Notes: generated from the letters alone by a model not told the origin. Counted from the first letter of the stretch, positions 8,122 to 16,613 are shown. The stretch: 45,620 nt of DNA from Acidobacteriota bacterium (GCA_023265175.1 JAHFUI010000015.1:1-45620); one strand, 5' to 3'. Program-made: numbers and translations.

Positions 8122-8187
8122 CCCGTCCGAGTAATGCCGAAACGGGCTCCTAGGAGCGTGTTCCGGTTTCTCAGACACGCTCCTAGG
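8120..8187. repeat. REP-like double hairpin, possible terminator
   Basis: Two adjacent palindromes. The first has arms AGCCCGT/ACGGGCT (8120-8126, 8142-8148). The second has 13-bp perfect arms CCTAGGAGCGTGT/ACACGCTCCTAGG (8149-8161, 8175-8187). The first hairpin, including its loop and the following CCTAGG, recurs exactly in inverted orientation at 44049-44083. Both copies sit directly after a stop codon, so they may serve as transcription ends or be REP-type elements. Confidence 0.75.
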
Positions 8188-8341
8188 CGAGCTGCCGCGC
8201 GCGATGCCGATGGAGGAACCCAAGGGGCGTCGCCGATGCGATTCCCCTGTTCCTCCACGCGCAATCCGTCTTGACCGCGGTCCCCGACGGCCGCGCCCGC
8301 GGCGCCACGCCTTCCTCGCGGGCTCTGTCTGTCGCCGTCGT

Positions 8342-8863
8342 TCAGTTCTGCGGAGCGACGTTGCGCGACTTGATCAGCCACGCGCCGTTCACACGCTCTA
8401 GCTCGTCGATGCTGCGCCCGACGGCCGCGACACGCGCCGGAGTGCCCTCGCCGGCCGCGCCGAACATCGTGATGTAGTAGGCATCGATGCGGGCGTGATC
8501 CTTGTCGATGAAGCGCAGCTGCTCGTTCGCCGTCATGTGGTACATCGGCGGCCGCTTCGTGTCCGCTGCCGGCTGCGCGCCTCCCTGCCGCTGTCCGACG
8601 CCTTCAATCATCTTCTTCAGGGCCTCGCGCCCTTTCGTCGGATTCGCGCCGGCGCCGAACTGGCCGTCCGGCGTATAGAGCGACGCGTACGTTGCGGCGT
8701 CGCCGGTATCGAGCGCCCGGGCATAGCGCCACATCAGCTCCTCGATCTGCGTACGATCTTTTGCCTGCCGCAGCACGTCATCGTCCGACTTGGAGGCGGT
8801 GAAGACTGCGCTCGCCGTGAGCACGACGCCTGCAAGAACTGCCACTCCTACTAGCTTTTTCAT
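8342..8863 (-). CDS. exported SnoaL/NTF2-like protein
   Basis: 173 residues with a signal peptide (MKKLVGVAVLAGVVLTASAVFTA) followed by a SnoaL-like fold: DRTQIEELMWRYARALDTGDAATYASLYTPDGQF is the typical opening, then GREALKKMIEG, the MYHMTANEQLRFIDKDHARIDAYYITMF strand pair and a final NGAWLIKSRNVAPQN. The family covers hydrolases, isomerases and non-enzymatic binding proteins, so no reaction can be assigned. A GAGGAGG ribosome-binding site stands 6 bp before the ATG. No operon partner is evident. Confidence 0.82.
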   Translation of the reverse strand: MKKLVGVAVLAGVVLTASAVFTASKSDDDVLRQAKDRTQIEELMWRYARALDTGDAATYASLYTPDGQFGAGANPTKGREALKKMIEGVGQRQGGAQPAADTKRPPMYHMTANEQLRFIDKDHARIDAYYITMFGAAGEGTPARVAAVGRSIDELERVNGAWLIKSRNVAPQN

Positions 8864-8963
8864 CTCGCCTCCTCGGTTCAGTGTGAGACTTCCATCCGGT
8901 GAATACGTCCGTGTCCGTCAGCGCGCCGGCGCGCGATGGCCGAAGTCCAGGCGCCTTCGCCTA

Positions 8964-8989
8964 TCAGGTTGCAGAAAAGCGCAACCTGA
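8964..8989. repeat. hairpin in the intergenic region
   Basis: 9-bp arms TCAGGTTGC and GCAACCTGA around an 8-nt loop. It is preceded by the small hairpin AGGCGCCTTCGCCT, in a 405-bp stretch (8864-9268) that has no gene and ends in the 122-bp repeat. It may be a terminator or REP-type sequence. Confidence 0.5.
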
Positions 8990-9076
8990 ACGCTCGTTCG
9001 GGCCGGCCTTTTTCAGCGGCCTGCCAGCGAAGCTGCGCCTCAAACCGTCGAGAACGGAAGGCGGCCCACGCGCACC

Positions 9077-9198
9077 TTCGCTGTAGAAACGCCAATGTTT
9101 CACCGTTGCCCCGCGAAGCGGGGCCTAAGACAGCTTCTAAGGCGCGCCGGCAAAAACTTGTATCATCTGTCACGATTCGGGCCTTAGAAGATGTCTAG
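9077..9198 (+). repeat. 122-bp dispersed repeat, copy 1, upstream of a PQQ dehydrogenase
   Basis: Matches the reverse complement of 45499-45620 over 122 bp without gaps and with about 5 mismatches. Internal structure: a hairpin GCCCCGC-GAA-GCGGGGC, and an 18-bp near-perfect inverted pair (9125-9142 and 9181-9198, containing CTTCTAAGGC/GCCTTAGAAG) enclosing a 38-bp core in which all the mismatches fall. It lies 70 bp before the start codon of the PQQ dehydrogenase and has the same orientation relative to its downstream gene as copy 2. It could be a mobile regulatory cassette, MITE or structured leader. Confidence 0.85.
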
Positions 9199-9268
9199 AC
9201 ACGACGGGCATGAGTATCGCAGAGAACGCGGTGGAAGATCGACGCACACCGATCTAGACTGTGTGCCG

Positions 9269-11437
9269 ATGAGCCAGACCCGTTTCCTCGCCGCGTCGTT
9301 CGCGCTGTGCCTGACGTCCCTGGGCTTCGGCACCCTTTGCATTCTAAGGATTCTTGACATTCCTCTCAGGGCGCAAGAGTCCAGCTCGCGTTCGGCGCCG
9401 ACCTACACCACTGCGCAGGCGGCGGCCGGCAAAGCCGCCTACGACCAGAGCTGTGCGAGCTGCCACGGCGGCGGCCTCGACGACGGCGCGCTGGCGCCGC
9501 CGCTCAAGGGCGTGGCGTTCATGCAGAAGTACGGCGGCAAGCGCGTCGGGGACCTGCTCGCCACGGTCGCGACGATGCCGCCGGCCAGCCCCAACTCGCT
9601 CGGCGGCGCGACGTCGGCGGCCATTGCCGCGTACGTGCTGCAGGCCAACGCGATCCTCGCCGGGCCGAGCGAGCTTCCGGCCAGCGGGCCATCGCTGGCA
9701 ACGATGACGATTCCCGTGGGCGGCTTCAGCGTGACGTCGTTCTCGCCTTACGCACCCACGCTTCCGGCGCTGAAGCGGCCCAACCCGCTCGACACCTTCA
9801 CGCCCGTGTCGGACGCGCACCTCGTCGAGCCCGCTGCGCAGGACTGGCTGACGTGGCGGCGCGCGTACGACGCGCAGGGTTTCAGCCCGCTGACGCAGAT
9901 CACGGCGCGCAACGTGGGCGGCCTGCGCGTGGCGTGGACGTGGACGCTGCCCGCCGGCTCCTCCGAGTCCACGCCGCTCGTGCACGACGGCGTGATGTTC
10001 GTGCAGGGCGCCAACGACAAGGTGCAGGCGCTCGACGCCCGCACCGGCGATCTGCTCTGGCAGTTCGAGCGGCGGCTGCCTCAGGGCGTCGCCGGCAGCT
10101 TCAAGCGCGGCGTCGCGCTCCATGGCAGCCGGCTCTACGTCGGCACCTCCGACGACCACGTCGTCGCGCTCGACGCCAGGACGGGCTCGGTCGTCTGGGA
10201 TCAGGTCGTCGGCGACCCGCGCGTGCGCGAGCAAATCGGCGGCGGTCCCCTCGTCGCTCAGGGCAAGGTGATGATTGGCACCGTCGGCACCGGCGTCGGC
10301 GCCAAGCCCGGCGGCCCGGAGATCGTCGGCCTCGATGCCGAGACCGGCGCCATCGCGTGGCGCGTCCACACGATCGCGCAACCGGGTACACCGGGCGGAG
10401 ACAGCTGGAACGGCGTGCCCGTGCAGCAGCGCAGCGGCGCATCGGTGTGGACGCCCGGAAGCTACGACGCGAGAACCGGCCTCGCTTACTTCGGCACTGG
10501 CAACACGTACGACACCGGTCCGCTCGTCAAACCTAGCACCGTGCCAGGCGTGACCAACGATGCGCTCTACACAGACTCGACGCTGGCGATCGATCCCGAC
10601 ACAGGCAAGGTCCGTTGGTACTTTCAGCACCACCCGAACGATCAGTGGGATCTCGACTGGGCCTTCGAGCGGCAGTTGATCCGCCTGCCTGTCAACGGCG
10701 GGACGCGGACTGTCGCGTTCACAGCAGGCAAGATCGGGATCTACGACGCGCTCGATGCCGAGAACGGCCAGTACCTTTTCTCGATCGACCTCGGGCTCAA
10801 CAACCTCGTCACATCCATCGATCCGAAGACCGGCGCAAAGACGACCGACCGGTCGCTCGTGCCGGGCGACGGCCAGGTGAAGATGGTGTGCCCGCACGCA
10901 GCCGGCGCGAAGAACTGGCTCCCCGCGTCGTACAGCCCCACCAGCAAGACCGTCTTCGTGCCGCTCGTCGAAGCGTGCATGGATCTTTTTCCGGTGCCCG
11001 GCGGCGGACGCGGCGGGCTCTCGACCGGCGTCAACCTCGGCGTGCGGCCTCGCCCCGACAGCGACGGCAACTACGGCCGCCTGCAGGCGATCAACCTCGA
11101 GACGCGCAAGACCCTGTGGACCGTGCGGCAGCGGGCGCCGCAGACGACCGGCGTGCTCTCGACCGCGGGCGGCGTCGTTTTCGCCGGCGCGCTCGACCGC
11201 TACTTCCGCGCGTACGACGCGGCCAACGGCAAGGTCCTCTGGCAGACGCGGCTCAGCGACGTGTCGAGCGCACCACCCATTTCGTATGCCGTGAACGGCA
11301 AGCAGTACGTCGCGCTCGTCGTCGGCCGCGGCGGATTCCACTACGCGAGCTACGCGCCGCTCGTGCCCGAGCTTGCGGCACCGCCCGACCGCGGGTCGTC
11401 GGTGATGGTGTTCGAGCTGCCGGACGCGTCTCGATAG
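9269..11437 (+). CDS. PQQ-dependent dehydrogenase with N-terminal cytochrome c domain
   Basis: About 722 residues. After a hydrophobic N-terminal segment there is a cytochrome c domain with CASCH at 62-66, then a quinoprotein propeller: DWLTWRRAYDAQGFSPLTQI, VQALDARTGDLLWQFERRLP, VVALDARTGSVVWDQVVGD, FQHHPNDQWDLDWAFERQL, and STAGGVVFAGALDRYFRAYDAANGKVLWQT. The N-terminal position of the haem domain differs from classical quinohaemoprotein alcohol dehydrogenases, where it is C-terminal. The vicinal Cys-Cys pair of the enzyme at 1-1021 is absent (GSFKRGVALHG at that place). An in-frame ATG at 9191 lies inside the 122-bp repeat; ATG 9269 is chosen because it begins the signal segment. It probably oxidises a sugar or alcohol in the periplasm. 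Confidence 0.85.
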   Translation: MSQTRFLAASFALCLTSLGFGTLCILRILDIPLRAQESSSRSAPTYTTAQAAAGKAAYDQSCASCHGGGLDDGALAPPLKGVAFMQKYGGKRVGDLLATVATMPPASPNSLGGATSAAIAAYVLQANAILAGPSELPASGPSLATMTIPVGGFSVTSFSPYAPTLPALKRPNPLDTFTPVSDAHLVEPAAQDWLTWRRAYDAQGFSPLTQITARNVGGLRVAWTWTLPAGSSESTPLVHDGVMFVQGANDKVQALDARTGDLLWQFERRLPQGVAGSFKRGVALHGSRLYVGTSDDHVVALDARTGSVVWDQVVGDPRVREQIGGGPLVAQGKVMIGTVGTGVGAKPGGPEIVGLDAETGAIAWRVHTIAQPGTPGGDSWNGVPVQQRSGASVWTPGSYDARTGLAYFGTGNTYDTGPLVKPSTVPGVTNDALYTDSTLAIDPDTGKVRWYFQHHPNDQWDLDWAFERQLIRLPVNGGTRTVAFTAGKIGIYDALDAENGQYLFSIDLGLNNLVTSIDPKTGAKTTDRSLVPGDGQVKMVCPHAAGAKNWLPASYSPTSKTVFVPLVEACMDLFPVPGGGRGGLSTGVNLGVRPRPDSDGNYGRLQAINLETRKTLWTVRQRAPQTTGVLSTAGGVVFAGALDRYFRAYDAANGKVLWQTRLSDVSSAPPISYAVNGKQYVALVVGRGGFHYASYAPLVPELAAPPDRGSSVMVFELPDASR

Positions 11438-11453
11438 CTTGGAGTCATAGCAA

Positions 11454-12269
11454 ATGTCTCGACTGTTCAAACACTCGGCAGTACTCTTCGCGCTCGTCTG
11501 CGTGTCCACGCCCGTCCTCGCCCAATGGTTGAAGTACCCGACGGCGGGCGTTCCGCGAACAGCCGATGGCAGGTTCAATCCCTCCGCGCCCGCGCCTCGC
11601 ATGCCGCACGGCAAGCCGGATTTCTCGGGCATCTGGATCACCGCGGACACGAACTGTACTTCCCCATCTCTCGTGTGTGGCAGTGAGCTGCCGATGGCGC
11701 GCACGGGCATCAACATGGGCATCGGTCTGACTGGAGGCCTGCCTTACCAGCCGTGGCTCGCGGCGCTCGTCAAGGAGCGAACGGCAACTGACGCGAAGGA
11801 GGATCCGCATGTGCGCTGCCTGCCGGATACGTTCCTGCGAGCCTACGGGCTGCCTCATCTCCTGAAGTTCGTCCAGACGCCTGACCTTCTCGTGATGCTC
11901 AACGAGATGAACGCCGGCTATCGTCAGATCTTTCTCGACGGACGCCCGCTGCCGAAGGATCCTGTGCCATCGTGGCAGGGGTACTCCTCCGCGACATGGT
12001 CCGGCGATACGCTCGTCGTGGACTCGATCGGGTTTCGCGACGATCTGTGGATCGACTGGAACGGCAGCGTCCTGACTGAGGCCGCCAAGGTACGCGAGCG
12101 GATCCGGCGGCCCAGCTACGGGTTCATCGAGATCGAAGTCAACGTCGACGATCCGAAGGCGTACACGAAGCCGTGGTCCGTCGCGCTGAGGCAGCGGCTC
12201 GCGCTGGACACCGAGCTGGTGGACGAGATCTGCCTCGAGAACGAGAAGTCGTATCAGCGCATGAAGTGA
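11454..12269 (+). CDS. exported protein of the GKPDFSGIW family, paralogue 1
   Basis: 271 residues with a signal peptide ending at VLAQ. The mature start WLKYPTAGVPRTADGRFNPSAPAPRMPHGKPDFSGIW and the end YGFIEIEVNVDDPKAYTKPWSVALRQRLALDTELVDEICLENEK are closely similar to the protein at 23380-24189. Proteins of this kind are numerous in acidobacterial genomes and have no assigned function. It starts 16 bp after the PQQ dehydrogenase stop in the same direction, so it is probably in its operon and acts in the same compartment. Conserved features include QIFLDGRPLPKDPVPSWQGYS and WSGDTLVVDSIGFRDDLWID. Confidence 0.82.
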   Translation: MSRLFKHSAVLFALVCVSTPVLAQWLKYPTAGVPRTADGRFNPSAPAPRMPHGKPDFSGIWITADTNCTSPSLVCGSELPMARTGINMGIGLTGGLPYQPWLAALVKERTATDAKEDPHVRCLPDTFLRAYGLPHLLKFVQTPDLLVMLNEMNAGYRQIFLDGRPLPKDPVPSWQGYSSATWSGDTLVVDSIGFRDDLWIDWNGSVLTEAAKVRERIRRPSYGFIEIEVNVDDPKAYTKPWSVALRQRLALDTELVDEICLENEKSYQRMK

Positions 12270-12399
12270 CGCGCCCGCTGGCGGCGCCAGGACGATCCCT
12301 TCGCGGTTTTTCTGAGCGTCGAGCTTGCTCCAGTGATCGTCGAGGCGCGTGCCGGCCCGCGTTGGTGATCGCGACCGTCGTCTGCGGATACTTTCCCGA

Positions 12400-12650
12400 G
12401 AATCCCTTCGCCACCCAGGTCGGTGTCAATGGAGTAGAGCAGGAAACGGCCGTCCGGGGACCAAGTCGTGTCGAGAATTGTGACAGGGGACACAGACCCA
12501 CCGTCCGCCGAAACGCGTACGATCGGTGAAGTAACCGACGGCGTGAAGAGGATCACGCCGTCTCGGCTCCATGCGCCACCGAATGCGTGTGCCTCGCTGA
12601 GTGTGAAAGCTGATCCACCGGAGGCGACCGCGCAGTTTCTGCCATGCGTC
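12400..12650 (-). pseudogene. fragment of a TolB/WD40-type beta-propeller
   Basis: One minus-strand frame reads GRNCAVASGGSAFTLSEAHA, then FGGAWSRDGVILFTPS and VTSPIVRVSADGG, then TTWSPDGRFLLYSIDTDLGG. These are two blades of the propeller usually attached C-terminally to acidobacterial Ser/Thr kinases or wHTH regulators ('WSRDGVILFTP', 'WSPDGRFLLY'). No start, kinase domain or remaining blades are present. It is a short remnant on the opposite strand to the preceding exported-protein gene. Confidence 0.6.
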
Positions 12651-12673
12651 CCGGCACCGACGGGGACGTGATG

Positions 12674-13165
12674 TTACGGCCGGGCGGCAGCCGCGGCGGC
12701 GCGGAGGATGTCGATGAGCGGGCCGAGCTCCTTGCGGCTCGCCATGGCGGCCCCGAGCGGCGTCTGACTCCGCCTTGTTTTGAGCCTGCAGGTTCGCCCC
12801 GCGCGCAATCAGGAAGCGGACGATCTCGGGCGACCCGCGCCCGGTGACCGCTTGGTGCAGCGCGGTGTCGCCGGTGTCGTTGGCGGCGTTGATATCGAGC
12901 CCGAAGTCCAGCATCAGCGCGATCGCCTGGATCGCCTCTTCCGGCGAGCCCTGGTCGTAGGACGGCGCCAGCGGGCTGCCGTCGCGCCAACCGAAACCGG
13001 CGGCGAACATCAGCGCGGTGGAATTTGGCAGCGTGGGTCGGCTCCCCCGGCGAGGAGCAGCTTCATCACCTCGACGTCGCCCGACTTGGCGGCGCGCATG
13101 AACGGCGTGGCGCCCTTGCCGAGGGACGCGTCGCCGCCCGTGTGCTGGCGGGCGGGTCCAAGCCA
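12674..13165 (-). pseudogene. ankyrin-repeat protein, frameshifted
   Basis: Ankyrin repeats are spread over two frames. The 5' part reads LGKGATPFMRAAKSGDVEVM then KLLLAGGADP, then a frame change near 13035. The middle part reads TALMFAAGFGWRDG, then AIALMLDFGLDINAANDTGD and TALHQAVTGRGSPEIVRFLI, then a second frame change near 12770. The 3' part reads TPLGAAMASRKELGPLIDIL before a TAA at 12674-12676. Restoring single bases at two places would recover a continuous C-terminal ankyrin domain. Ankyrin proteins mediate protein contacts. Here the upstream part of the gene is missing, so it is probably dead unless the indels are sequencing errors. Confidence 0.65.
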
Positions 13166-13438
13166 TCGGAGCCATGTTCACATCGCATAGGGCGGTAACA
13201 CGAACGCTCTCCAAGCGCGAAGAATCACAATGCGGCCGTCCCCGCCGGTCGGCGTATGCGATCTCGCCGTTGACCACTGCGATCTTGGGCTTCAGCACGC
13301 CGGTGCCGCGCAGGCCGAGGGCCTTCCGCCGGGCCGGCCTCCGGCGAGCCAAGTTGCCGCGCAGGATCCTCCGCATTCGTCGTAATCTATCGCTCCATTG
13401 CCGGGCGCCCGCCGCGCTTGGCGGAAGGGTTCCACGTC

Positions 13439-14095
13439 ATGGACGACACCCGCACCGAGCCGGAGTCTGCGCCCGGGATCCTTGCCAAACCCTGGTACCG
13501 GTACTTACGTACTGGGCCTCCTGTTCCTCAGCTACGTGCTCAACACCGTCGATCGCAGCTCGGTGCTCTCGCTGGTGCTCCAGAACATCAAGGCCGAGTT
13601 TCACGCGAGCGACGCGCATCTGGGGCTGCTCGGCGGGATTCCGTTCGCGTTCTTCTACGCCTTTCTCGGCATCCCGCTGGCCATGTGGGCCGATCGGTCC
13701 AGCCGCCGCAACGTGCTGGCGCTCGCCGTGGCGCTGTGGAGCGCGACGACAGCGTCCTCGCGGCGGTCTTCTTCGGCCCCTCGTTCGCGATGACGCAGGC
13801 GCTTGCCTCGCTGCGCATACGGTCGGTGGCGACCTCGCTGCTGCTCTTCGTGCAGACGCTCGTCGGGTTCGGGATCGGACCGTGGGCCGTCGGCGCGATC
13901 AGCGACTGGCTCAAGCCGGCGGGCATGAGCCTGCCGCTCGTCGGCGTCGTCGGACAGGGCGCCGATTCGCTGCGCTGGGGGATCGTGATCGTCGGCCTGG
14001 TCGACGTCTGGTCGGCGGCCCACTACTTTCGTAGTACCCGGTTCCTGCTGGCGGATCTGGCGGCCTCCGAGAAGCTGGCGTCGGAATCGGCCTAA
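13439..14095 (+). pseudogene. MFS transporter (spinster-like), frameshifted and internally deleted
   Basis: From ATG 13439 one frame gives MDDTRTEPESAPGILAKPWY. At about 13500 the sequence moves to another frame: YVLGLLFLSYVLNTVDRSSV, then GGIPFAFFYAFLGIPLAMWA then DRSSRRNVLALAVALWS (first transmembrane helices and the MFS loop D-R-S-S-R-R). At about 13750 the original frame resumes with VFFGPSFAMTQALASLRIRS and SLLLFVQTLVGFGIGPWAVG then AISDWLKP. Roughly half of a 430-residue transporter, the middle helices, is missing. The combination of a frameshift and a large deletion makes function unlikely. Confidence 0.7.
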
Positions 14096-14372
14096 GGGGG
14101 CCTAAGGGGCTGTATCAAAACCCGCGGCGGCGCACGCTGCCGCGCCCAGCCCTCCTAATGACGGATTAGTAGCCGCTACGGCGTCTTCGGCGGGCTATTG
14201 TGTTCGGCCCTTCGCAGGCCGAAAAGGATTGCTACGTGTCGCAGACGGGGCGTTATGTTGGGCGTTTTCCGGCGGGTCGCCCAAACGCGGGATGCGCGCC
14301 TGAGGGTCTACGGTCTCCAGTCTCCCGTCCCCGTCCTGGTCTTCTTGAACGTGGTGGGGTTCCGGCTCGAGC

Positions 14373-14540
14373 CTACTTCAGTTCCTCAAATACCCTGACG
14401 GCGCGGTCCTGTCCACCGGCATTCATGAAGAGCCAGCCCTTTTCAATGTCGATTCTCCGAATCGTGCCGATGGCGTCAACGGCTGCGAGTGGAGTAAACG
14501 TGAGCAGAATGACTGCTGCTGCCAATAACGAGCGGCGCAT
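14373..14540 (-). CDS. small exported protein, probably truncated
   Basis: 55 residues: signal peptide MRRSLLAAAVILLTFTPLAA, then VDAIGTIRRIDIEKGWLFMN and AGGQDRAVRVFEELK. The mature segment resembles the opening of small exported proteins that begin 'G-T-V-x-x-V-D-x-E-K-G' and continue much longer, so this may be a truncated gene. An ATG at 14540 is the only sensible start. The preceding 14096-14372 holds no recognisable gene. Function unknown. Confidence 0.45.
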   Translation of the reverse strand: MRRSLLAAAVILLTFTPLAAVDAIGTIRRIDIEKGWLFMNAGGQDRAVRVFEELK

Positions 14541-14624
14541 GGAGATTCTCCCGCTGCGGAAGCAATCATAGTCCGGCGTCCATTCCGCGTCGATTTCAAA
14601 AGTATCTGTAATCGGATGGCCACC

Positions 14625-14762
14625 CTTGCCCTTGTGATTCCCAGAGGCAAAATGACGAAAGGCCTCGCGCGCGTCGCTCAGCTTGTAGGGGCCGCCGATG
14701 ACGGGCACCAGGGCAGCCGCCAGACACGCATCGATGATCACGTACAACCACTCACGAGCAAC
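14625..14762 (-). pseudogene. C-terminal fragment of a zinc-type alcohol dehydrogenase / quinone oxidoreductase
   Basis: The minus-strand reading AALVPVIGGPYKLSDAREAF then RHFASGNHKGK matches the last segment of medium-chain dehydrogenases ('PVI...Y.L.DA.EAFR....G...GK'). The catalytic domain, Rossmann fold and start are absent. The remnant is fused to unrelated sequence on both sides, in the 346-bp stretch before the first selenoprotein. Confidence 0.55.
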
Positions 14763-14886
14763 AGCAGACGTGACCGCCCTCGGTGCAAGCGACGCTGCGG
14801 CGCGCATCCGCGCCGTGCCCCGTTCTCGATCCCAGGGTGCTATGATCGATGCTCGTCGGCAAGACGCCGACAGAAGCGCGAATCCC

Positions 14887-16518
14887 ATGAGCCGCACGAT
14901 CCGCGTGCACGATCCGCGAGGCTTCCCACCCGAGGTCATCGGGAAGCAGCTGGCGCCGCGGCTGGAGAACCTCGAAGGCAAGACGATCTATCTCGTCGAT
15001 TGCCTGTTCGACAACTCCGACGTGTTCGTCGACCAGTTGCGGCAATGGTTCGGCGAGCATCTGCCGGGCACAGACGTTCGCATGGTGCGCGCGAGGGAAA
15101 GCTGGGTCGACGATCCCGATCTGCGCGCGCGCATCGAGGCCGACGGCGACGGGGCCATACTCGGTGTAGGGCTTTGAAGCACGTGCAGCCCAACGGTCGT
15201 TGGGCTCGCGGTGGCGCTCGAGACGGCCGGCGTGCCGACCGTCGCCGTGCATGCCCACGTGTTCGCGCGTCTCGCGCGTTCCGTGGCTACGGCCAACGGC
15301 ATGCCGACAACGCGGCAGGCGTTCGTTCCGCAGCCCGTCGTCGGCCGCACGGCCGCCGAGCTCCGGGCGTACATCGAGGGCACGGATCCGATCAATAGGT
15401 GTGCGTTCATCGAATCCGTGATCGGCGGGCTCACGCGCCCGCTCGACGGGCAGGATCTGGCGGGCCTGTCGTACACCCGCTCGACGCCCCGGCTGCTCGA
15501 AGCCGACACTGAAGACAATCTGCACAGGCGGTTCAGCGAGAACCGCTGGACAGACTTCGCGCCCGTCGTGCTGCCGACCGAGGCGCGCGTCGCCGCGATG
15601 CTGGCGGGCACGCGCCACGCCGCCGACGAGGTGGTCGGGCGCCTGCGTCCGACGGCCTATCGCGAGTTCTGGGAGTTCACGGTCGAGAAGGTCGCGGTCA
15701 ACGCCGTCATGGCGGGCGCGAGCCCCGCGTACCTGCCCGTCATCCTCGCGATGGCCGCAAGCGGCGTCTCGGGTCGCTCGAGCTCCACGACGTCGCAGGC
15801 GACCGTCGCGCTCGTCAACGGTCCGATCCGCGACGAGATCGGCATGAACTACGGGATCGGGGCGCTCGGTCCGTACAGCCACGCCAACGCGACGATCGGG
15901 CGCGCGTACGGATTGCTCTCGCAGAACCTGCAAGGCGGCTCCGTGCCGCAAGAGACCTACATGGGCTCGCAGGGAAACTTCCTGAGCTACAACGCGACGT
16001 TCGCCGAAAACGAGCAGGCGAGCCCCTGGGAACCGTTCCATGTGCAGCACGGCTTCAAGCCAGAGGACAGCACGGTGAGCCTGTTCCTCGGCGGCTGGTA
16101 CACGGTGTTTGGCGGCGGCCCGCGCGAGACGTGGGAGCAGAAGTTCACGCGCTCTCTGCAGGCCTGCGATCCGTATACTGGCCCGATCATCGCGCTCGAT
16201 CCGCTCGTCGCGCGGGGCTTCGTCGATCGCGGGTTCGAGACGAAGCAGCAGCTCATCGATTGGTGCGTTGAGCACGCGCGCCTGCCGGCCCGGGAATACT
16301 GGGACAACCAGTGGATTCAGACGCTGCACCACCCGCGCGCGCTCGCCGGCGTCGAGCCGTACGCGTCGATGCTGAAAGCGGCGCCCGACGAGCTCATTCG
16401 CATGTTTCGGCCCGAGGATATCCACATCGTCGTCGTTGGCGGGGAAACAGGAGCCATGTGGAAGATGATCGGCGGCGGACCGCGGCTCACCATCGTGTCG
16501 ATCGACAAGTGGCGGTAG
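14887..16518 (+). CDS. selenoprotein 1 (UGSC-like N-domain, U97-S-T-C100), TGA read as selenocysteine
   Basis: A single frame of 544 codons interrupted only by TGA at 15175-15177 (codon 97). Before the TGA: IRVHDPRGFPPEVIGKQLAP, GKTIYLVDCLFDNSDVF, GAILGVGL. After it, in the same frame: STCSPTVVGLAVALETAGVP then TVAVHAHVFARLA. The junction GxGL-U-STC...LE.AG.PTV has the layout of the UGSC (seleno)protein family, with a UxxC redox motif. The C-terminal 430 residues continue open with VEKVAVNAVMAGASPAYLPV, INGPIRDE-type and NATIGRAYGLLSQNL motifs to FRPEDIHIVVVGGETGAMWK. A bacterial SECIS-like hairpin follows the TGA. It is a paralogue of 25254-26882 with Sec at the same codon. Conventional annotation would give a 96-residue and a 435-residue protein. 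It is probably a cytosolic redox enzyme; the reaction is unknown. Confidence 0.9.
15175..15206 (+). promoter_or_regulatory. UGA codon and bacterial SECIS hairpin 1
   Basis: UGA at 15175-15177, then 9 nt, then a perfect 8-bp stem AGCCCAAC/GTTGGGCT (15187-15194, 15199-15206) closing a GGTC loop. The loop begins 17 nt after the UGA and has G as its first base, in line with known bSECIS geometry (roughly 16-37 nt, G in the first two loop positions). It would bind SelB to deliver Sec-tRNA. Confidence 0.85.
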
Positions 16519-16613
16519 GCTCAGGACCCGCGCCTGCGCACATCGCGCCCCCAGTCGTGTAAGGCGTCGCCGCCGGTCTGATAAGGGACCGGATGCGCCA
16601 GTGTCGACGCACC

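Noticed and set aside
9191-9268. Upstream ATG giving a 26-residue N-terminal extension of the PQQ/cytochrome dehydrogenase
   Set aside because: The ATG lies inside the 122-bp repeat and the extension is hydrophilic; the signal segment begins at the ATG 9269.
14198-14398. Plus-strand ORFs in 14100-14400 and a GCGTTATGTTGGGC motif resembling an attC end
   Set aside because: No matching left arm or half-site is found nearby, and the ORFs look random.
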